Shown: piece after piece, positions 1 through 9,341 of the stretch
How the letters are laid out: each line of letters opens with the position of its first letter
How positions within the stretch are numbered: position 1 is the first letter of the stretch
Origin: CALJFL01 sp047633055
GTDB taxonomy: Bacteria; Pseudomonadota; Gammaproteobacteria; Pseudomonadales; Halieaceae
NCBI GenBank assembly: GCA_047633055.1
Contig: JBLIEI010000012.1
Location: forward strand, 1 to 64,000
Reading direction: 5' to 3'
Length of the DNA stretch: 64,000 nt
The notes under the pieces: model-generated
The model's database searches: none
What the model saw: the letters and a program-made list of their open reading frames with translations, nothing else
What the model was told of the DNA's origin: nothing
Translations under genes and position numbers: made by a program

Positions 1-310
1 TGATGCTGGATTGACCCACACCACCGACACCCGGGCCATTTATGTCGATAATATAGCTTTGGAACATCGTACCGTTTGCCCGCGCCATATTCAGTTAGAT
101 ATCGCGGTCGTTGGTGCCCGTGAGCACCGGGTGAGTGAGACGCTGCTGTGCATAGGCATGAAGGGGGCCAAACAGTGCCAACTCGCTAAGCACTATCATT
201 TCTACCCAGGGGTAAATGCTCACAACGGTGTTAATCCGCTGCTCGATCGCATCGAGATTATTACCGTGATTTAGATTCATCTGAATCCCGGCAATCCCAA
301 ACGGTTTCAT
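1..310 (-). pseudogene. Broken carbon-nitrogen hydrolase (nitrilase superfamily), left-edge partial
   Basis: The reading frame starts at 310 with MKPFGIAGIQMNLNHGNN, a typical nitrilase-superfamily N-terminus. The probable catalytic Glu lies in VLSELALFGP. About 15 codons later the text jumps to PVLTGTNDRDI, which resembles the C-terminal half of such enzymes. A TAA follows at about 93-95, and the same frame then continues with LNMARANGTMFQSYIIDING and GGVGQSSI to the window edge. The catalytic Lys and Cys regions, which normally lie between these two parts, are missing. I infer an internal deletion plus a nonsense codon, probably GAA to TAA. The remainder lies outside the window. Family membership rests on motif resemblance only; the loss of the middle is seen directly. 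Confidence 0.65.
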
Positions 311-335
311 CTATCTACGCTCCGCTGCGCCCGAT

Positions 336-1250
336 TCAGGGCGTCAGATCCTCTTGTTCCGCGCCTTCTTTAACGGGGATCATCAGGTCTTCCTTATCGA
401 CCCCAAGCACCAGTAGAGTATTGGCGGCCACATAGATGGAGGAGTAGGTTCCTATCATCACCCCGACAATTAGCGCGATGGCGAAACCGTTGATCATTTC
501 ACCGCCAAACAGCGCCAATGCTGCTAATACTAATAGGGTGGTCAAGGACGTTACCAGAGTACGTCCAAGCGTCTCTGTTAGAGATATATTGATAATCTCC
601 ACGGAGTCGGACCGGCGAACTTTACGGAAGTTTTCCCGGATACGATCAGACACTACAATGGTATCGTTGAGAGAGTAGCCAATCACAGCAAGCAATGCCG
701 CCAATACCGTAAGGTCAAACTCCATTCCCACTATCGAGAAAAAACCTAACGTAATAATGACGTCGTGCACCAGAGCCACAACAGCACCGACTGCAAACTT
801 GAACTGAAAACGGAAGGCGATGTATAGCATCACCAACCCAAGTGCCATCAGCATGGCCAGGCCGCCTTGCTCGCGCAACTCGTCACCCACTTGCGGACCA
901 ACAAATTCGCTTCGGCGCAACTCGACGGAGCCGTCAAAATTATCCTCTAACAGCAGCAGTAACTCAGTCCCCTGGCTATCGGAATAACCCTGCGGAAGTC
1001 GAATCAGCACATCCTGGTCAGTGCCAAAACTGACCACGATAGCACCCGCAAAACCCCCTGTATCGAGGGTACTGCGAACAGCATTGAGATCGGCTGTTTG
1101 ACTATAGTGCACCTCCACCAGGGTGCCACCGGTAAAGTCCAGCCCCCAGTTCAGTTGTTTGGTCCCCAGCGAGAAGATTGAGGCGAGCAGCAGGAGCCCA
1201 GAAAAGGCAAAGGCCAGTTTTCTCTGACCCATAAAGTTAATAATGTTCAT
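336..1250 (-). CDS. secF: Protein translocase subunit SecF
   Basis: SecF forms an inner-membrane complex with SecD that uses the proton gradient to help pull secreted proteins through SecYEG. The 304-residue length is normal. Visible features are one N-terminal membrane helix (residues about 12-30), the GLDFTGGT motif at the start of the periplasmic domain, and a C-terminal block of five helices with the family motif SLNDTIVVSDRIREN. Its ATG overlaps the end of secD by four bases, so the two are translationally coupled. The protein ends in an acidic tail (EGAEQEDLTP). Confidence 0.97.
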   Translation of the reverse strand: MNIINFMGQRKLAFAFSGLLLLASIFSLGTKQLNWGLDFTGGTLVEVHYSQTADLNAVRSTLDTGGFAGAIVVSFGTDQDVLIRLPQGYSDSQGTELLLLLEDNFDGSVELRRSEFVGPQVGDELREQGGLAMLMALGLVMLYIAFRFQFKFAVGAVVALVHDVIITLGFFSIVGMEFDLTVLAALLAVIGYSLNDTIVVSDRIRENFRKVRRSDSVEIINISLTETLGRTLVTSLTTLLVLAALALFGGEMINGFAIALIVGVMIGTYSSIYVAANTLLVLGVDKEDLMIPVKEGAEQEDLTP

Positions 1251-3142
1251 GTTGCGCTCCGTTTGGCTTGCTTGCCCCCTATAGAAAGCGTTTTCACTTT
1301 GCGCCCTCCGTAGACGAGGTTAACAATCGCACGAGTACCCATAATAGCTGTAAACATTGAAGTCAGAATACCGATCGACAAGGTCACCGCAAAGCCTTTG
1401 ATCGGGCCAGTACCCACCGCATACAGAATCACTGCCACGATTAAAGTAGTCAGGTTGGCGTCGAAAATAGTTGCTACCGCACGTTCGAACCCAGAGTGAA
1501 TAGCCATTTGTGGCGACAGGCCGTTGCGTTGTTCCTCCCGTATCCGGGAGAAAATTAGCACGTTGGCATCCACCGCCATACCGACTGTGAGCACAATACC
1601 GGCAATACCCGGCAAGGTCAGAGTCGCCCCAATCATGGACATAAATGCAACCAGTAGTACCAGGTTACAGCTCAGCGCGATGACTGCAGCAACACCAAAA
1701 ACGCGATAATACAAAATCATAAACAGTACGACCAGAGTCAGCCCGTACTGCACAGACTTCACTCCCTGGCGAATGTTATCAGCACCCAAAGAGGGCCCCA
1801 CGGTGCGCTCTTCCACAAAAGAAATAGGCGCCGCCAGGGCACCCGCGCGAAGCATCAGCGCGAGTTCAGAAGCTTCCAGTGGATTATCGAGCCCGGTAAT
1901 CTGAAATTGTGCGCCCAGTGCGGATTGGATAGTGGGAGCAGTAAGCAGTCTCTTCTCGTCATAAGGGATTTTTACCGCAATCTCGGTGCCATCTTCCTGG
2001 CGTTCGTAGCGGGTGCGATATTTGCGCTCTATAAACAACACGCCCATGCGGCGCTTGATGTTATTGCGGGTCGCTCGCGACATTAACGTACCGCCTTCGC
2101 TGTCCAGACTGATCTGCACGTTGGGACGGCCGTTCTGGTCGAAGCTGGAGTTGGCGTTGGAAACACGCTCACCAGTGATAATTACATCCCGTTCAAGCCA
2201 CTCGCTCATCCCTGCTCGATCGGCGCTACGGTAGTCGTACTGCTGTTTATCGCCAGCAGCAGCATCAAGATTGGCCACCAATCTAAACTCCAGGTTCGCC
2301 ACCTTGCCAAGAATACGCTTGGCCTCGGCAGTATCCTGAATTCCAGGCAGTTCCACCACGATACGATTCTGACCCTGACGCTGAACCAGCGGCTCGGAAA
2401 CCCCCAGCTCGTTAACACGATTACGCAGCGTGGTGAGGTTCTGGCTGACCGCATAATCACCAATTTCTTTGCGCGTCTGATCAGTCATTGCCGCAGTCAG
2501 GCTCCAAACGTCAGCCTCATCAATTCTATTAAGCACGAGTTCCGGGTGATTCTCGGCGATAATACTCCGCGCTTGTTCGCGTAATTCTTCGCTGCGGAAG
2601 CGCCCGGCTACCCGTCCCTGATCATCCATGGCCACTAATCCCCGAATGCGCTCTTCACGCAGAGCGCGTTTCGTGGAGTTCACGTAGTATTCCATGCGTC
2701 TTTCTACCGCCGCATCAACATCCACTTCCAGCTTGAAGTGAACACCGCCGCTGAGGTCCAGGCCCAGCTTCATCGGCTGCGCGCCGTAGTCACTAAGCCA
2801 GTCCGGCGTTGTTGGCGCCAGATTAAGCGCCACAATAAAGCCATCGCCCAACGCCCGGGAAACTCGCGCCTGGGCTGTGAGCTGCTGCTCCGCACTGCTC
2901 AGTCGAATCAGAGCATTACGACCATCCGGGTCAATCAGCTCGCCAAAATGGTCGATGTCGGCCTCTTCCAGCGATTTCAAAGCTCGGCCAAGAGTGACGT
3001 CATCGATGAGCTGGGAGCTGCTTTCACCAGTGATTTGCAGGGCCGGATCGGGCGCATACAGGTTGGGAGCTGCGTAGAAAAACCCTATCATCAGTACAAA
3101 AAGTACCAACAGGTATTTCCACAGCGAATACTTGTTCAACAT
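1247..3142 (-). CDS. secD: Protein translocase subunit SecD
   Basis: SecD is the partner of SecF in the SecDF secretion motor of the inner membrane. The 631-residue length fits the gammaproteobacterial form. It has an N-terminal membrane helix (residues 9-27), a large periplasmic part with GLDLSGGVHF, and a C-terminal transmembrane half (about 460-620) with GMAVDANVLIFSRIREE. In most gammaproteobacteria secD follows tgt and yajC. Here it follows purL with a 126-bp gap and neither gene is present, so this is either a rearranged locus or a second secDF copy. Confidence 0.97.
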   Translation of the reverse strand: MLNKYSLWKYLLVLFVLMIGFFYAAPNLYAPDPALQITGESSSQLIDDVTLGRALKSLEEADIDHFGELIDPDGRNALIRLSSAEQQLTAQARVSRALGDGFIVALNLAPTTPDWLSDYGAQPMKLGLDLSGGVHFKLEVDVDAAVERRMEYYVNSTKRALREERIRGLVAMDDQGRVAGRFRSEELREQARSIIAENHPELVLNRIDEADVWSLTAAMTDQTRKEIGDYAVSQNLTTLRNRVNELGVSEPLVQRQGQNRIVVELPGIQDTAEAKRILGKVANLEFRLVANLDAAAGDKQQYDYRSADRAGMSEWLERDVIITGERVSNANSSFDQNGRPNVQISLDSEGGTLMSRATRNNIKRRMGVLFIERKYRTRYERQEDGTEIAVKIPYDEKRLLTAPTIQSALGAQFQITGLDNPLEASELALMLRAGALAAPISFVEERTVGPSLGADNIRQGVKSVQYGLTLVVLFMILYYRVFGVAAVIALSCNLVLLVAFMSMIGATLTLPGIAGIVLTVGMAVDANVLIFSRIREEQRNGLSPQMAIHSGFERAVATIFDANLTTLIVAVILYAVGTGPIKGFAVTLSIGILTSMFTAIMGTRAIVNLVYGGRKVKTLSIGGKQAKRSAT

Positions 3143-3219
3143 AATTGGGCTCTAATATAATTAGTTAAGTTGTACAATAGAAGCAGAAGCCCACGGAGAC
3201 CTTTGCCCAAAAAGACGCC

Positions 3220-3247
3220 ATTATAAATTAACGCCACCGAGCCACAA
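3220..3247 (-). promoter_or_regulatory. Candidate sigma70 promoter of secDF
   Basis: In the purL-secD gap the minus strand carries a perfect TATAAT (3220-3225), 16 bp downstream of TTGTGG (3242-3247, 3 of 6 matches). It lies about 78 bp upstream of the secD ATG. This supports separate transcription of secDF from purL. It is a consensus match only. Confidence 0.45.
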
Positions 3248-3268
3248 GGGGCGATTTCAAGGGATATT

Positions 3269-6200
3269 TTAACCCAACCAGTGACGCGCATTGCGAAATA
3301 AACGCATCCAACCCCCATCTTTACCCCAATCTTCAGGCTGCCATGAGTTCTGCACTGTCCGGTAAACGCGCTCCGGATGCGGCATCATTATAGTTACTCT
3401 GCCATCGGTGCTAGTCAGACCGGCGATTCCCGCAGGAGAGCCGTTAGGATTGGCCGGATAACGACTAGCGACCCGAAGATCGCTTTCAATATAGGTGAGG
3501 GCGATTGTGCCGCTTTCAAGGCTGGCCTGCTGAGCGGCCAGATCAGCGAATTCAGCCCGACCCTCACCGTGAGCGACCGCAATGGGCATATGGGAGCCGG
3601 CCATACCCTGCATCAGCACAGAGGGATTGTTTTCGATACGCACCAGGCTGACCCTAGCCTCAAACTGCTCGGAGCGGTTGCGCACAAACCGCGGCCAATG
3701 CTCAGCGCCGGGGATTAGGTCCTTCAGGGTGGCGACCATCTGGCAGCCGTTGCACACACCCAGGGTGAAGCTGTTATCGCGCTGAAAAAACGACGAAAAC
3801 TGCTCACGAGCAGACGGATTGAAACGAATACTTTTGGCCCAGCCCTCGCCCGCGCCCAAGACATCGCCATAAGAGAACCCGCCACAGGCGACTAGCCCGT
3901 GGAAATCAGACAGCGATACATTACCACTGAGGATATCGTTCATGTGGACGTCAAACGGCGCAAAGCCGGCGCCATGAAAAGCCGCCGCCATCTCAACATG
4001 TCCGTTCACGCCCTGTTCGCGCAGTACCGCCACCCTGGGGCGGGCGCCGGTGGCGATCATGGGAGCGCAGATGTTCTCAGCGGGATCAAAGCTCAATTCG
4101 GCGGAGAGGCCTGAATCATGCTGCACAATACGCTCAAATTCTTCGCTGGCGCATTCGGGGTTATCCCGCAAAGTTTGTATTTCATAGCTTGTTCTGGCCC
4201 ACAACTGATGCAGCCGAGAACGACTGTCGTCGATGAAGACCTCTGCACCATCGGCAATATGTATCCGGTCACCGGGGACTGCGCGGCCTAAATGATGCAA
4301 ACAATCAGCCAAACCGAGAGCGCCCGCCTGTTGGATAAATTCCTCAAGATGTGCGGTGCCAATCTGCAGTACCGCGCCCGCCTCTTCGTTAAACAGTTTG
4401 GCCAGCCATTCACCGGGCAACCGGCAAAGATCAACGTCCAAGCCGCAATGCCCAGCAAACGCCATCTCCACCAGGGTGGTGATAAGGCCACCATCGGAGC
4501 GATCGTGATAGGCCAGTACTTGGCCGGCTGACAGTGCGGACTGCACCAATTTGAAAAAGCCGAGCAGATCAGAAGCCTGATCAAGGTCCGGGACTGTATC
4601 CCCCAACTGACTGTAAACCTGAGCCAGAGCAGAGCCCGCTAGGCGGTTAGCACCGCGACCCAGATCGAGAAGCACCAATTGCGCATCCTCATCAGGCAGC
4701 AGCTGTGGCGTCACCGAAAGGCGAACGTCTGTAACAGGGGTAAATCCGGAGACAACCAGCGATACCGGTGCGGTCACTGATTTCTGTTCCCCGTCTTCTT
4801 GCCAGGTAGTACGCATCGACATTGAGTCCTTGCCTACCGGAATGGTGATCCCCAAGGCAGGGCAAAACTCCATACCCACCGCTTTCACCGTGTCATACAG
4901 TGTTTCATCTTCAATCCCATGACCGGCCGCGCACATCCAGTTGGCCGACAGGCGGATGTCGCTAATTTGCGCCACAGACGCGGCACATAAATTGGTAATT
5001 GTCTCAGCGATCGCCATGCGCCCGGAAGCTGGACCGCTTATCAGTGCCAACGGTGAGCGCTCGCCCATGGCCATGGCCTCACCGACGAAGCTGTCATAAG
5101 ACACGGTGGTCACTGCACAATCAGCGACCGGCACCTGCCAGGGGCCGACCATCTGATCCCTGGTGACCATACCCGTTACGCTGCGATCACCAATGGTAAT
5201 CAAAAAACTCTTGCTAGCGACTGCCGGTAATTTCAGCACACGCTCTAAAGCGTCCAGCGCATTAGGCGTTATCTGCAGTGGATCCTGAACCAATGCCCGG
5301 CGCACCACGTCACGCTGCATTTTTGGCGCCTTACCGAACAACACCGACATAGGTAGATCTACAGGCATATTGCCAAATACCCCGTCAGCCACAGACAGGT
5401 GCAACGCTTCGGTCGCCTCCCCCACCACTGCAAAGGGACAGCGCTCGCGTCGACAAATGGCCTCGAACTGTGCCAAATGCTCCGGCTCAACAGCCATCAC
5501 ATAGCGCTCCTGTGACTCGTTGCACCAGATTTCCAACGGAGACATACCCGGTTCGTCATTAGGTACCGCGCGCAGATCAAATCGCCCACCCCGGCCTCCA
5601 TCTTTGACCAGTTCAGGAAGGGCATTGGACAAACCACCGGCACCAACATCGTGAATGAAGGCAATAGGATTAGCCTCGCCCAGCTGCCAGCAACGGTCAA
5701 TCACTTCCTGACAACGCCGCTCCATCTCAGGGTTTTGTCGCTGTACAGAGGCGAAATCCAGATCCTCGTGGCTGCTGCCGCTGGCCATAGAGGATGCTGC
5801 GCCACCACCTAGCCCAATCAGCATGGCTGGACCGCCCAGCACGATCAACTTGGCACCAGGGCCGAACTCACCTTTTTCCACGTGTTCAGCGCGAATATTG
5901 CCATAGCCACCGGCGATCATAATGGGTTTGTGATACCCGCGTACTTCGCTGCCTGTCAGTCCTTGTGTCTCGACCTCGTAGCTACGGAAATAGCCGCACA
6001 GATTAGGCCGGCCAAATTCATTGTTAAAGGCGGCCCCACCAACGGGCCCCTCTATCATGATATCCAGAGCCGAAACGATCCGCTCGGGCTTGCCGTAAAC
6101 GGTCTCCCAAGGCTGCTCAAAGCCTGGAATATTCAGATTGGATACCGAGAACCCGGACAATCCGACCTTCGGCTTGGAACCCCGACCCACCGCTCCCTCG

Positions 6201-7156
6201 TCGCGAATTTCACCCCCGGAACCGGTGCCCGCTCCGGGAAAGGGTGCGATCGCTGTCGGGTGGTTATGCGTTTCCACTTTCATCAGCAAGTGAATGGGTT
6301 CCTGAGAGAAATCGTATTCAGCGCTCTTGGGATCCGGGTAAAACCGGCCAGCGGTATGTCCCTCGACAACGGCTGCATTATCGGAATAGGCCGAAAGCAC
6401 GCCCTCGCCTCCCTGGGCATGAGTATTTCGAATCATTTTGAATAGTGAGTGATCCTGCGCCTGGCCATCGATGGTCCAGCTCGCATTGAATATTTTGTGT
6501 CGACAGTGCTCTGAATTAGCCTGGGCAAACATCATCAGCTCAATATCGCTGGGATTGCGCCCCAAATCGTTAAAACTACTGACGAGGTAGTCTATTTCAT
6601 CATCAGCCAGCGCCAGGCCCAAATTCTGGTTGGCCGCAACGAGTTCCTCTCTACCACCCGCCAGGACATCTACTGCGCTCACCGGTGCTGGCGCCGCCTC
6701 TTCGAACAGCGTGGAAGCGGCCTGCAGACTCGGCAGTACTGATTCAGTCATGCGATCGTGCACTGCAGCGGCAACCGCGTCGCGCACATCATCAGACGGA
6801 GGGTTGTCAAACTCAAGGTAGTACGCGACGCCCCGTTCCAAGCGTTTGATCTCGAACAGGCCGCAGTTGTGCGCAATATCCGTGGCCTTGCTCGACCAGG
6901 GGGAGATAGTGCCAGGACGGGGCACCACCAGCAGCAGTTGGCCCTGCCCATGATACGTTGCAGCACTCGCAGGACCATATTCAAGCAAACTATCGAGTAT
7001 ATTTCTGCGCTCGCTATCAATATCACCATCGCAAGCGGCGAAGTGAACAAAACGCGTGTGGAGGACGTGCACGCCAGGATCAATGGCGGTAAGTTTCTGC
7101 GTCAGCTTTTGCAAACGGAACGCTGACAGCGCCGGGGAACCGGGCAAAATTAGCAT
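3269..7156 (-). CDS. purL: Phosphoribosylformylglycinamidine synthase (FGAM synthase)
   Basis: PurL catalyses the fourth step of de novo purine synthesis, the ATP- and glutamine-dependent conversion of FGAR to FGAM in the cytosol. The 1295 residues match the large single-chain proteobacterial enzyme. In order it has an N-terminal PurS-like domain, the FGAM synthase ATP-binding core (THNHPTAIAPFPGAGTGSGG and GGRGGRFDL regions), a second AIRS-like half, and a C-terminal class I glutamine amidotransferase. The amidotransferase has its nucleophile Cys in GVCNGCQMV and a His-Glu pair in MPHPERVYR. It is transcribed away from mltF, as in Pseudomonas. The start at 7156 leaves a normal N-terminus (MLILPGSPALSAFR). 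Confidence 0.98.
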   Translation of the reverse strand: MLILPGSPALSAFRLQKLTQKLTAIDPGVHVLHTRFVHFAACDGDIDSERRNILDSLLEYGPASAATYHGQGQLLLVVPRPGTISPWSSKATDIAHNCGLFEIKRLERGVAYYLEFDNPPSDDVRDAVAAAVHDRMTESVLPSLQAASTLFEEAAPAPVSAVDVLAGGREELVAANQNLGLALADDEIDYLVSSFNDLGRNPSDIELMMFAQANSEHCRHKIFNASWTIDGQAQDHSLFKMIRNTHAQGGEGVLSAYSDNAAVVEGHTAGRFYPDPKSAEYDFSQEPIHLLMKVETHNHPTAIAPFPGAGTGSGGEIRDEGAVGRGSKPKVGLSGFSVSNLNIPGFEQPWETVYGKPERIVSALDIMIEGPVGGAAFNNEFGRPNLCGYFRSYEVETQGLTGSEVRGYHKPIMIAGGYGNIRAEHVEKGEFGPGAKLIVLGGPAMLIGLGGGAASSMASGSSHEDLDFASVQRQNPEMERRCQEVIDRCWQLGEANPIAFIHDVGAGGLSNALPELVKDGGRGGRFDLRAVPNDEPGMSPLEIWCNESQERYVMAVEPEHLAQFEAICRRERCPFAVVGEATEALHLSVADGVFGNMPVDLPMSVLFGKAPKMQRDVVRRALVQDPLQITPNALDALERVLKLPAVASKSFLITIGDRSVTGMVTRDQMVGPWQVPVADCAVTTVSYDSFVGEAMAMGERSPLALISGPASGRMAIAETITNLCAASVAQISDIRLSANWMCAAGHGIEDETLYDTVKAVGMEFCPALGITIPVGKDSMSMRTTWQEDGEQKSVTAPVSLVVSGFTPVTDVRLSVTPQLLPDEDAQLVLLDLGRGANRLAGSALAQVYSQLGDTVPDLDQASDLLGFFKLVQSALSAGQVLAYHDRSDGGLITTLVEMAFAGHCGLDVDLCRLPGEWLAKLFNEEAGAVLQIGTAHLEEFIQQAGALGLADCLHHLGRAVPGDRIHIADGAEVFIDDSRSRLHQLWARTSYEIQTLRDNPECASEEFERIVQHDSGLSAELSFDPAENICAPMIATGARPRVAVLREQGVNGHVEMAAAFHGAGFAPFDVHMNDILSGNVSLSDFHGLVACGGFSYGDVLGAGEGWAKSIRFNPSAREQFSSFFQRDNSFTLGVCNGCQMVATLKDLIPGAEHWPRFVRNRSEQFEARVSLVRIENNPSVLMQGMAGSHMPIAVAHGEGRAEFADLAAQQASLESGTIALTYIESDLRVASRYPANPNGSPAGIAGLTSTDGRVTIMMPHPERVYRTVQNSWQPEDWGKDGGWMRLFRNARHWLG

Positions 7157-7197
7157 GCTGTGGAGGACTCCAGGCGGAGGTATTCGGGAAAGCCGGT

Positions 7198-7226
7198 ATT
7201 GTACCCATTTGAATCGCCGCCGTTAA
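7198..7226 (-). promoter_or_regulatory. Candidate sigma70 promoter of purL
   Basis: The minus strand reads TTAACG (7221-7226), a 17-bp spacer, then TACAAT (7198-7203), 42 bp upstream of the purL start codon. Four of six bases fit the -35 consensus and five of six the -10. No convincing PurR operator was seen here. Confidence 0.4.
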
Positions 7227-7298
7227 CCGAAAACAGCGCGATTTGCCACGGTAATTGTGCCGATGAGATAGCAGATCCGGGGGGCTAGAATAGAGGAT

Positions 7299-8738
7299 AT
7301 GACCAAACGTACTTACAAGCGGTTCCTGCTCTGCTTGGCGGCAATGCTCGCCGGCCTGCAGGGGTGTTCCAGCAAGGATAGCCTCGAGCGAATAAAAGCC
7401 GAGGGCGAACTGGTTGTGGTCACCCGCAGTAGTCCAACCACCTATTTTCTCAGCAATAGCGCCCCTGGCGGGTTTGAGTACGATCTAGCCTCGCTATTGG
7501 CTGAGGATCTGGGCGTGAAACTGATTATGGAGCCCGCCTTCAGTCTGGATGAGATATTCACCCGCTTGCGACGCTCCGAAGCCGATTTCGCCGCCGCGGG
7601 CCTAACCCTCACCGGGCCACGTCAAAGTGAGTTTCTAGACGCGGCACCCTACCTCACGTTGACGCCTCAGGTCGTTTATCGCACTGGCAAGAAAAGGCCT
7701 CGCAATATCAACGACATGATTGGCAGGAAATTGGTGGTGCTGACCGGTAGCTCCCACTCGTCGGCACTGTCAGCTTTGCGCGAGGCGAGCCATCCCGAGC
7801 TGGCATTTAAGGAAGTAGAAGAGGCTGACTCGATGGCCTTACTGGAACTGGTTGATAGCAATACGGCCCAACTGGCGATCATCGACTCCAATGAATTCAG
7901 CGTGCAGCAAAGCCTCTATCCCCGACTGAAGGTCGCCTTCGATTTGGGCTCAGAACAGAAACTGGTGTGGTATCTGGCCAAGGAGGAAAAAAACAACACC
8001 TTGCGGGCGTATATTAATGAATTTATAGCGCGGCTAAATACGGATGGCACGCTCGCTCGCCTTGAGGCGTTACATTTTGGCAACAGCGGGAATGTATCGC
8101 GCATCGGCTCCCACACCTTCACCCTGAATATGCGCAAGATCCTGCCCACTCATATCGATATGATCAAGCAGGTTGCCGTAGAATTCCAACTGGAATGGCC
8201 ACTGCTGGCAGCTATTGCCTATCAAGAGTCACACTGGGATCCCATCGCGACATCCCCTACCGGTGTCAGAGGCATGATGATGCTCACAGTCCCCACCGCC
8301 CGAGAAATGGGTGTGGACGACCGGCTTGACGCGCTGCAAAGTCTGCGCGGCGGCGCCCGCTACCTAAAGGCCATGAAACGTCGCCTGCCCAAGGATATCT
8401 ACGAACCCGATCGCACCTACCTGGCGCTCGCCGCCTACAATATTGGCATGGGTCATTTGGAGGATGCCCGGGTGCTCACCCAGCGCCATGGCGGGGACCC
8501 ACACTTATGGCGGGATATCATGGAACACCTGCCCCTACTGCAAAAGAGCAAGTACTATCAACAATTACGCTACGGCTATGCACGCGGCCTCGAGGCGGTC
8601 ACCTACGTACAAAATATTCGTCACTACAACAATATTCTGCACTGGCAGGAATTACCCGAGCAGCAATTGAGGCCGCCGGCGAAACTGCAAATCTATCTGC
8701 CTGAGATATTGAAAAACAGTCGAATGTCCGCGCTGTAG
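7299..8738 (+). CDS. mltF: Membrane-bound lytic murein transglycosylase F
   Basis: MltF cleaves the glycan strands of peptidoglycan non-hydrolytically, forming 1,6-anhydromuramoyl ends, and is anchored to the outer membrane. A lipoprotein signal is visible: positive start MTKRTYKR, hydrophobic stretch, lipobox LQGC near residue 23. Residues about 35-265 form a periplasmic solute-binding (SBP_bac_3) regulatory domain. Residues about 290-440 form the SLT catalytic domain with the glutamate in AYQESHWDP and the motifs SPTGVRGMMMLT and AAYNIGMGHLEDAR. Length (479) is normal. AGAGGA stands just before the ATG. It is divergent from purL and converges on tadA with seven bases between them. Confidence 0.96.
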   Translation: MTKRTYKRFLLCLAAMLAGLQGCSSKDSLERIKAEGELVVVTRSSPTTYFLSNSAPGGFEYDLASLLAEDLGVKLIMEPAFSLDEIFTRLRRSEADFAAAGLTLTGPRQSEFLDAAPYLTLTPQVVYRTGKKRPRNINDMIGRKLVVLTGSSHSSALSALREASHPELAFKEVEEADSMALLELVDSNTAQLAIIDSNEFSVQQSLYPRLKVAFDLGSEQKLVWYLAKEEKNNTLRAYINEFIARLNTDGTLARLEALHFGNSGNVSRIGSHTFTLNMRKILPTHIDMIKQVAVEFQLEWPLLAAIAYQESHWDPIATSPTGVRGMMMLTVPTAREMGVDDRLDALQSLRGGARYLKAMKRRLPKDIYEPDRTYLALAAYNIGMGHLEDARVLTQRHGGDPHLWRDIMEHLPLLQKSKYYQQLRYGYARGLEAVTYVQNIRHYNNILHWQELPEQQLRPPAKLQIYLPEILKNSRMSAL

Positions 8739-8745
8739 CGCTGGA

Positions 8746-9201
8746 CTAGCGCCTGGCACGAAAGAAACCCTGCAACAAGGCGCTGCTCTGCGGTGCCAGC
8801 ACGCCCTCCTGCCATCGAACGTTGTGGTTGTAGCGCGGCTCGTCCAGTAATTCGCAGGTACTACACACTACTCCGGCTTTAGGCTCGCGGGCGGCAAACA
8901 CCAACTCGGCTATGCGGGCGTGAATCAAAGCCCCGGCGCACATAGTACAGGGTTCCAAGGTGACGTAGAGCGTCGCCCCAGGGAGTCGGTAGTTACCTGC
9001 TTTTTGGGCCGCGTCGCGCAGCGCAACTATCTCGGCGTGAGCACTGGGATCCGCCGCGGATACGACCTGGTTGTAACCCACCCCCAGTAATTCGCCATCA
9101 CGAACCACCACCGCGCCCACTGGAACTTCATCCAGACTCGCGGCGTGCTCAGCTAGTAGCAAAGCCTGCTGCATCCATCGGTCGTGCTGTTCGCCGCTCA
9201 T
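8746..9201 (-). CDS. tadA: tRNA-specific adenosine deaminase
   Basis: TadA deaminates adenosine-34 to inosine in the wobble position of tRNA-Arg(ACG). The 151-residue protein has the cytidine-deaminase-fold zinc site: the HAE motif in SAHAEIVALRDAA and the PCTMC motif in EPCTMCAGALIHARI. The conserved PVGAVVV core is also present. It sits next to mltF, which is conserved order. On its far side the ancestral neighbour guaA is displaced by about 14 kb of accessory genes. Confidence 0.96.
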   Translation of the reverse strand: MSGEQHDRWMQQALLLAEHAASLDEVPVGAVVVRDGELLGVGYNQVVSAADPSAHAEIVALRDAAQKAGNYRLPGATLYVTLEPCTMCAGALIHARIAELVFAAREPKAGVVCSTCELLDEPRYNHNVRWQEGVLAPQSSALLQGFFRARR

Positions 9202-9341
9202 TTTTTATTCCCACTGGATAATGAATAGGACATCTCAGGCCACTCGTAGTAAGCCATCCTATCCACGTGCCCCACTATTCCCTCGATTCCTCGTAATGAC
9301 ACAAGCTCCATCTGAAAAAATCAGCGCCACTGCGTATATCC

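Noticed and set aside
2738..3160. 140-codon plus-strand frame opposite secD
   Set aside because: Shadow of a strongly conserved gene; no independent coding signal.
3136..3318. 60-codon minus-strand frame across the purL-secD gap, a possible yajC replacement
   Set aside because: It overlaps the purL end and has no YajC-like membrane segment followed by the conserved charged domain.
5882..6445. 187-codon plus-strand frame opposite purL
   Set aside because: Antisense shadow of purL; residues show no domain pattern.
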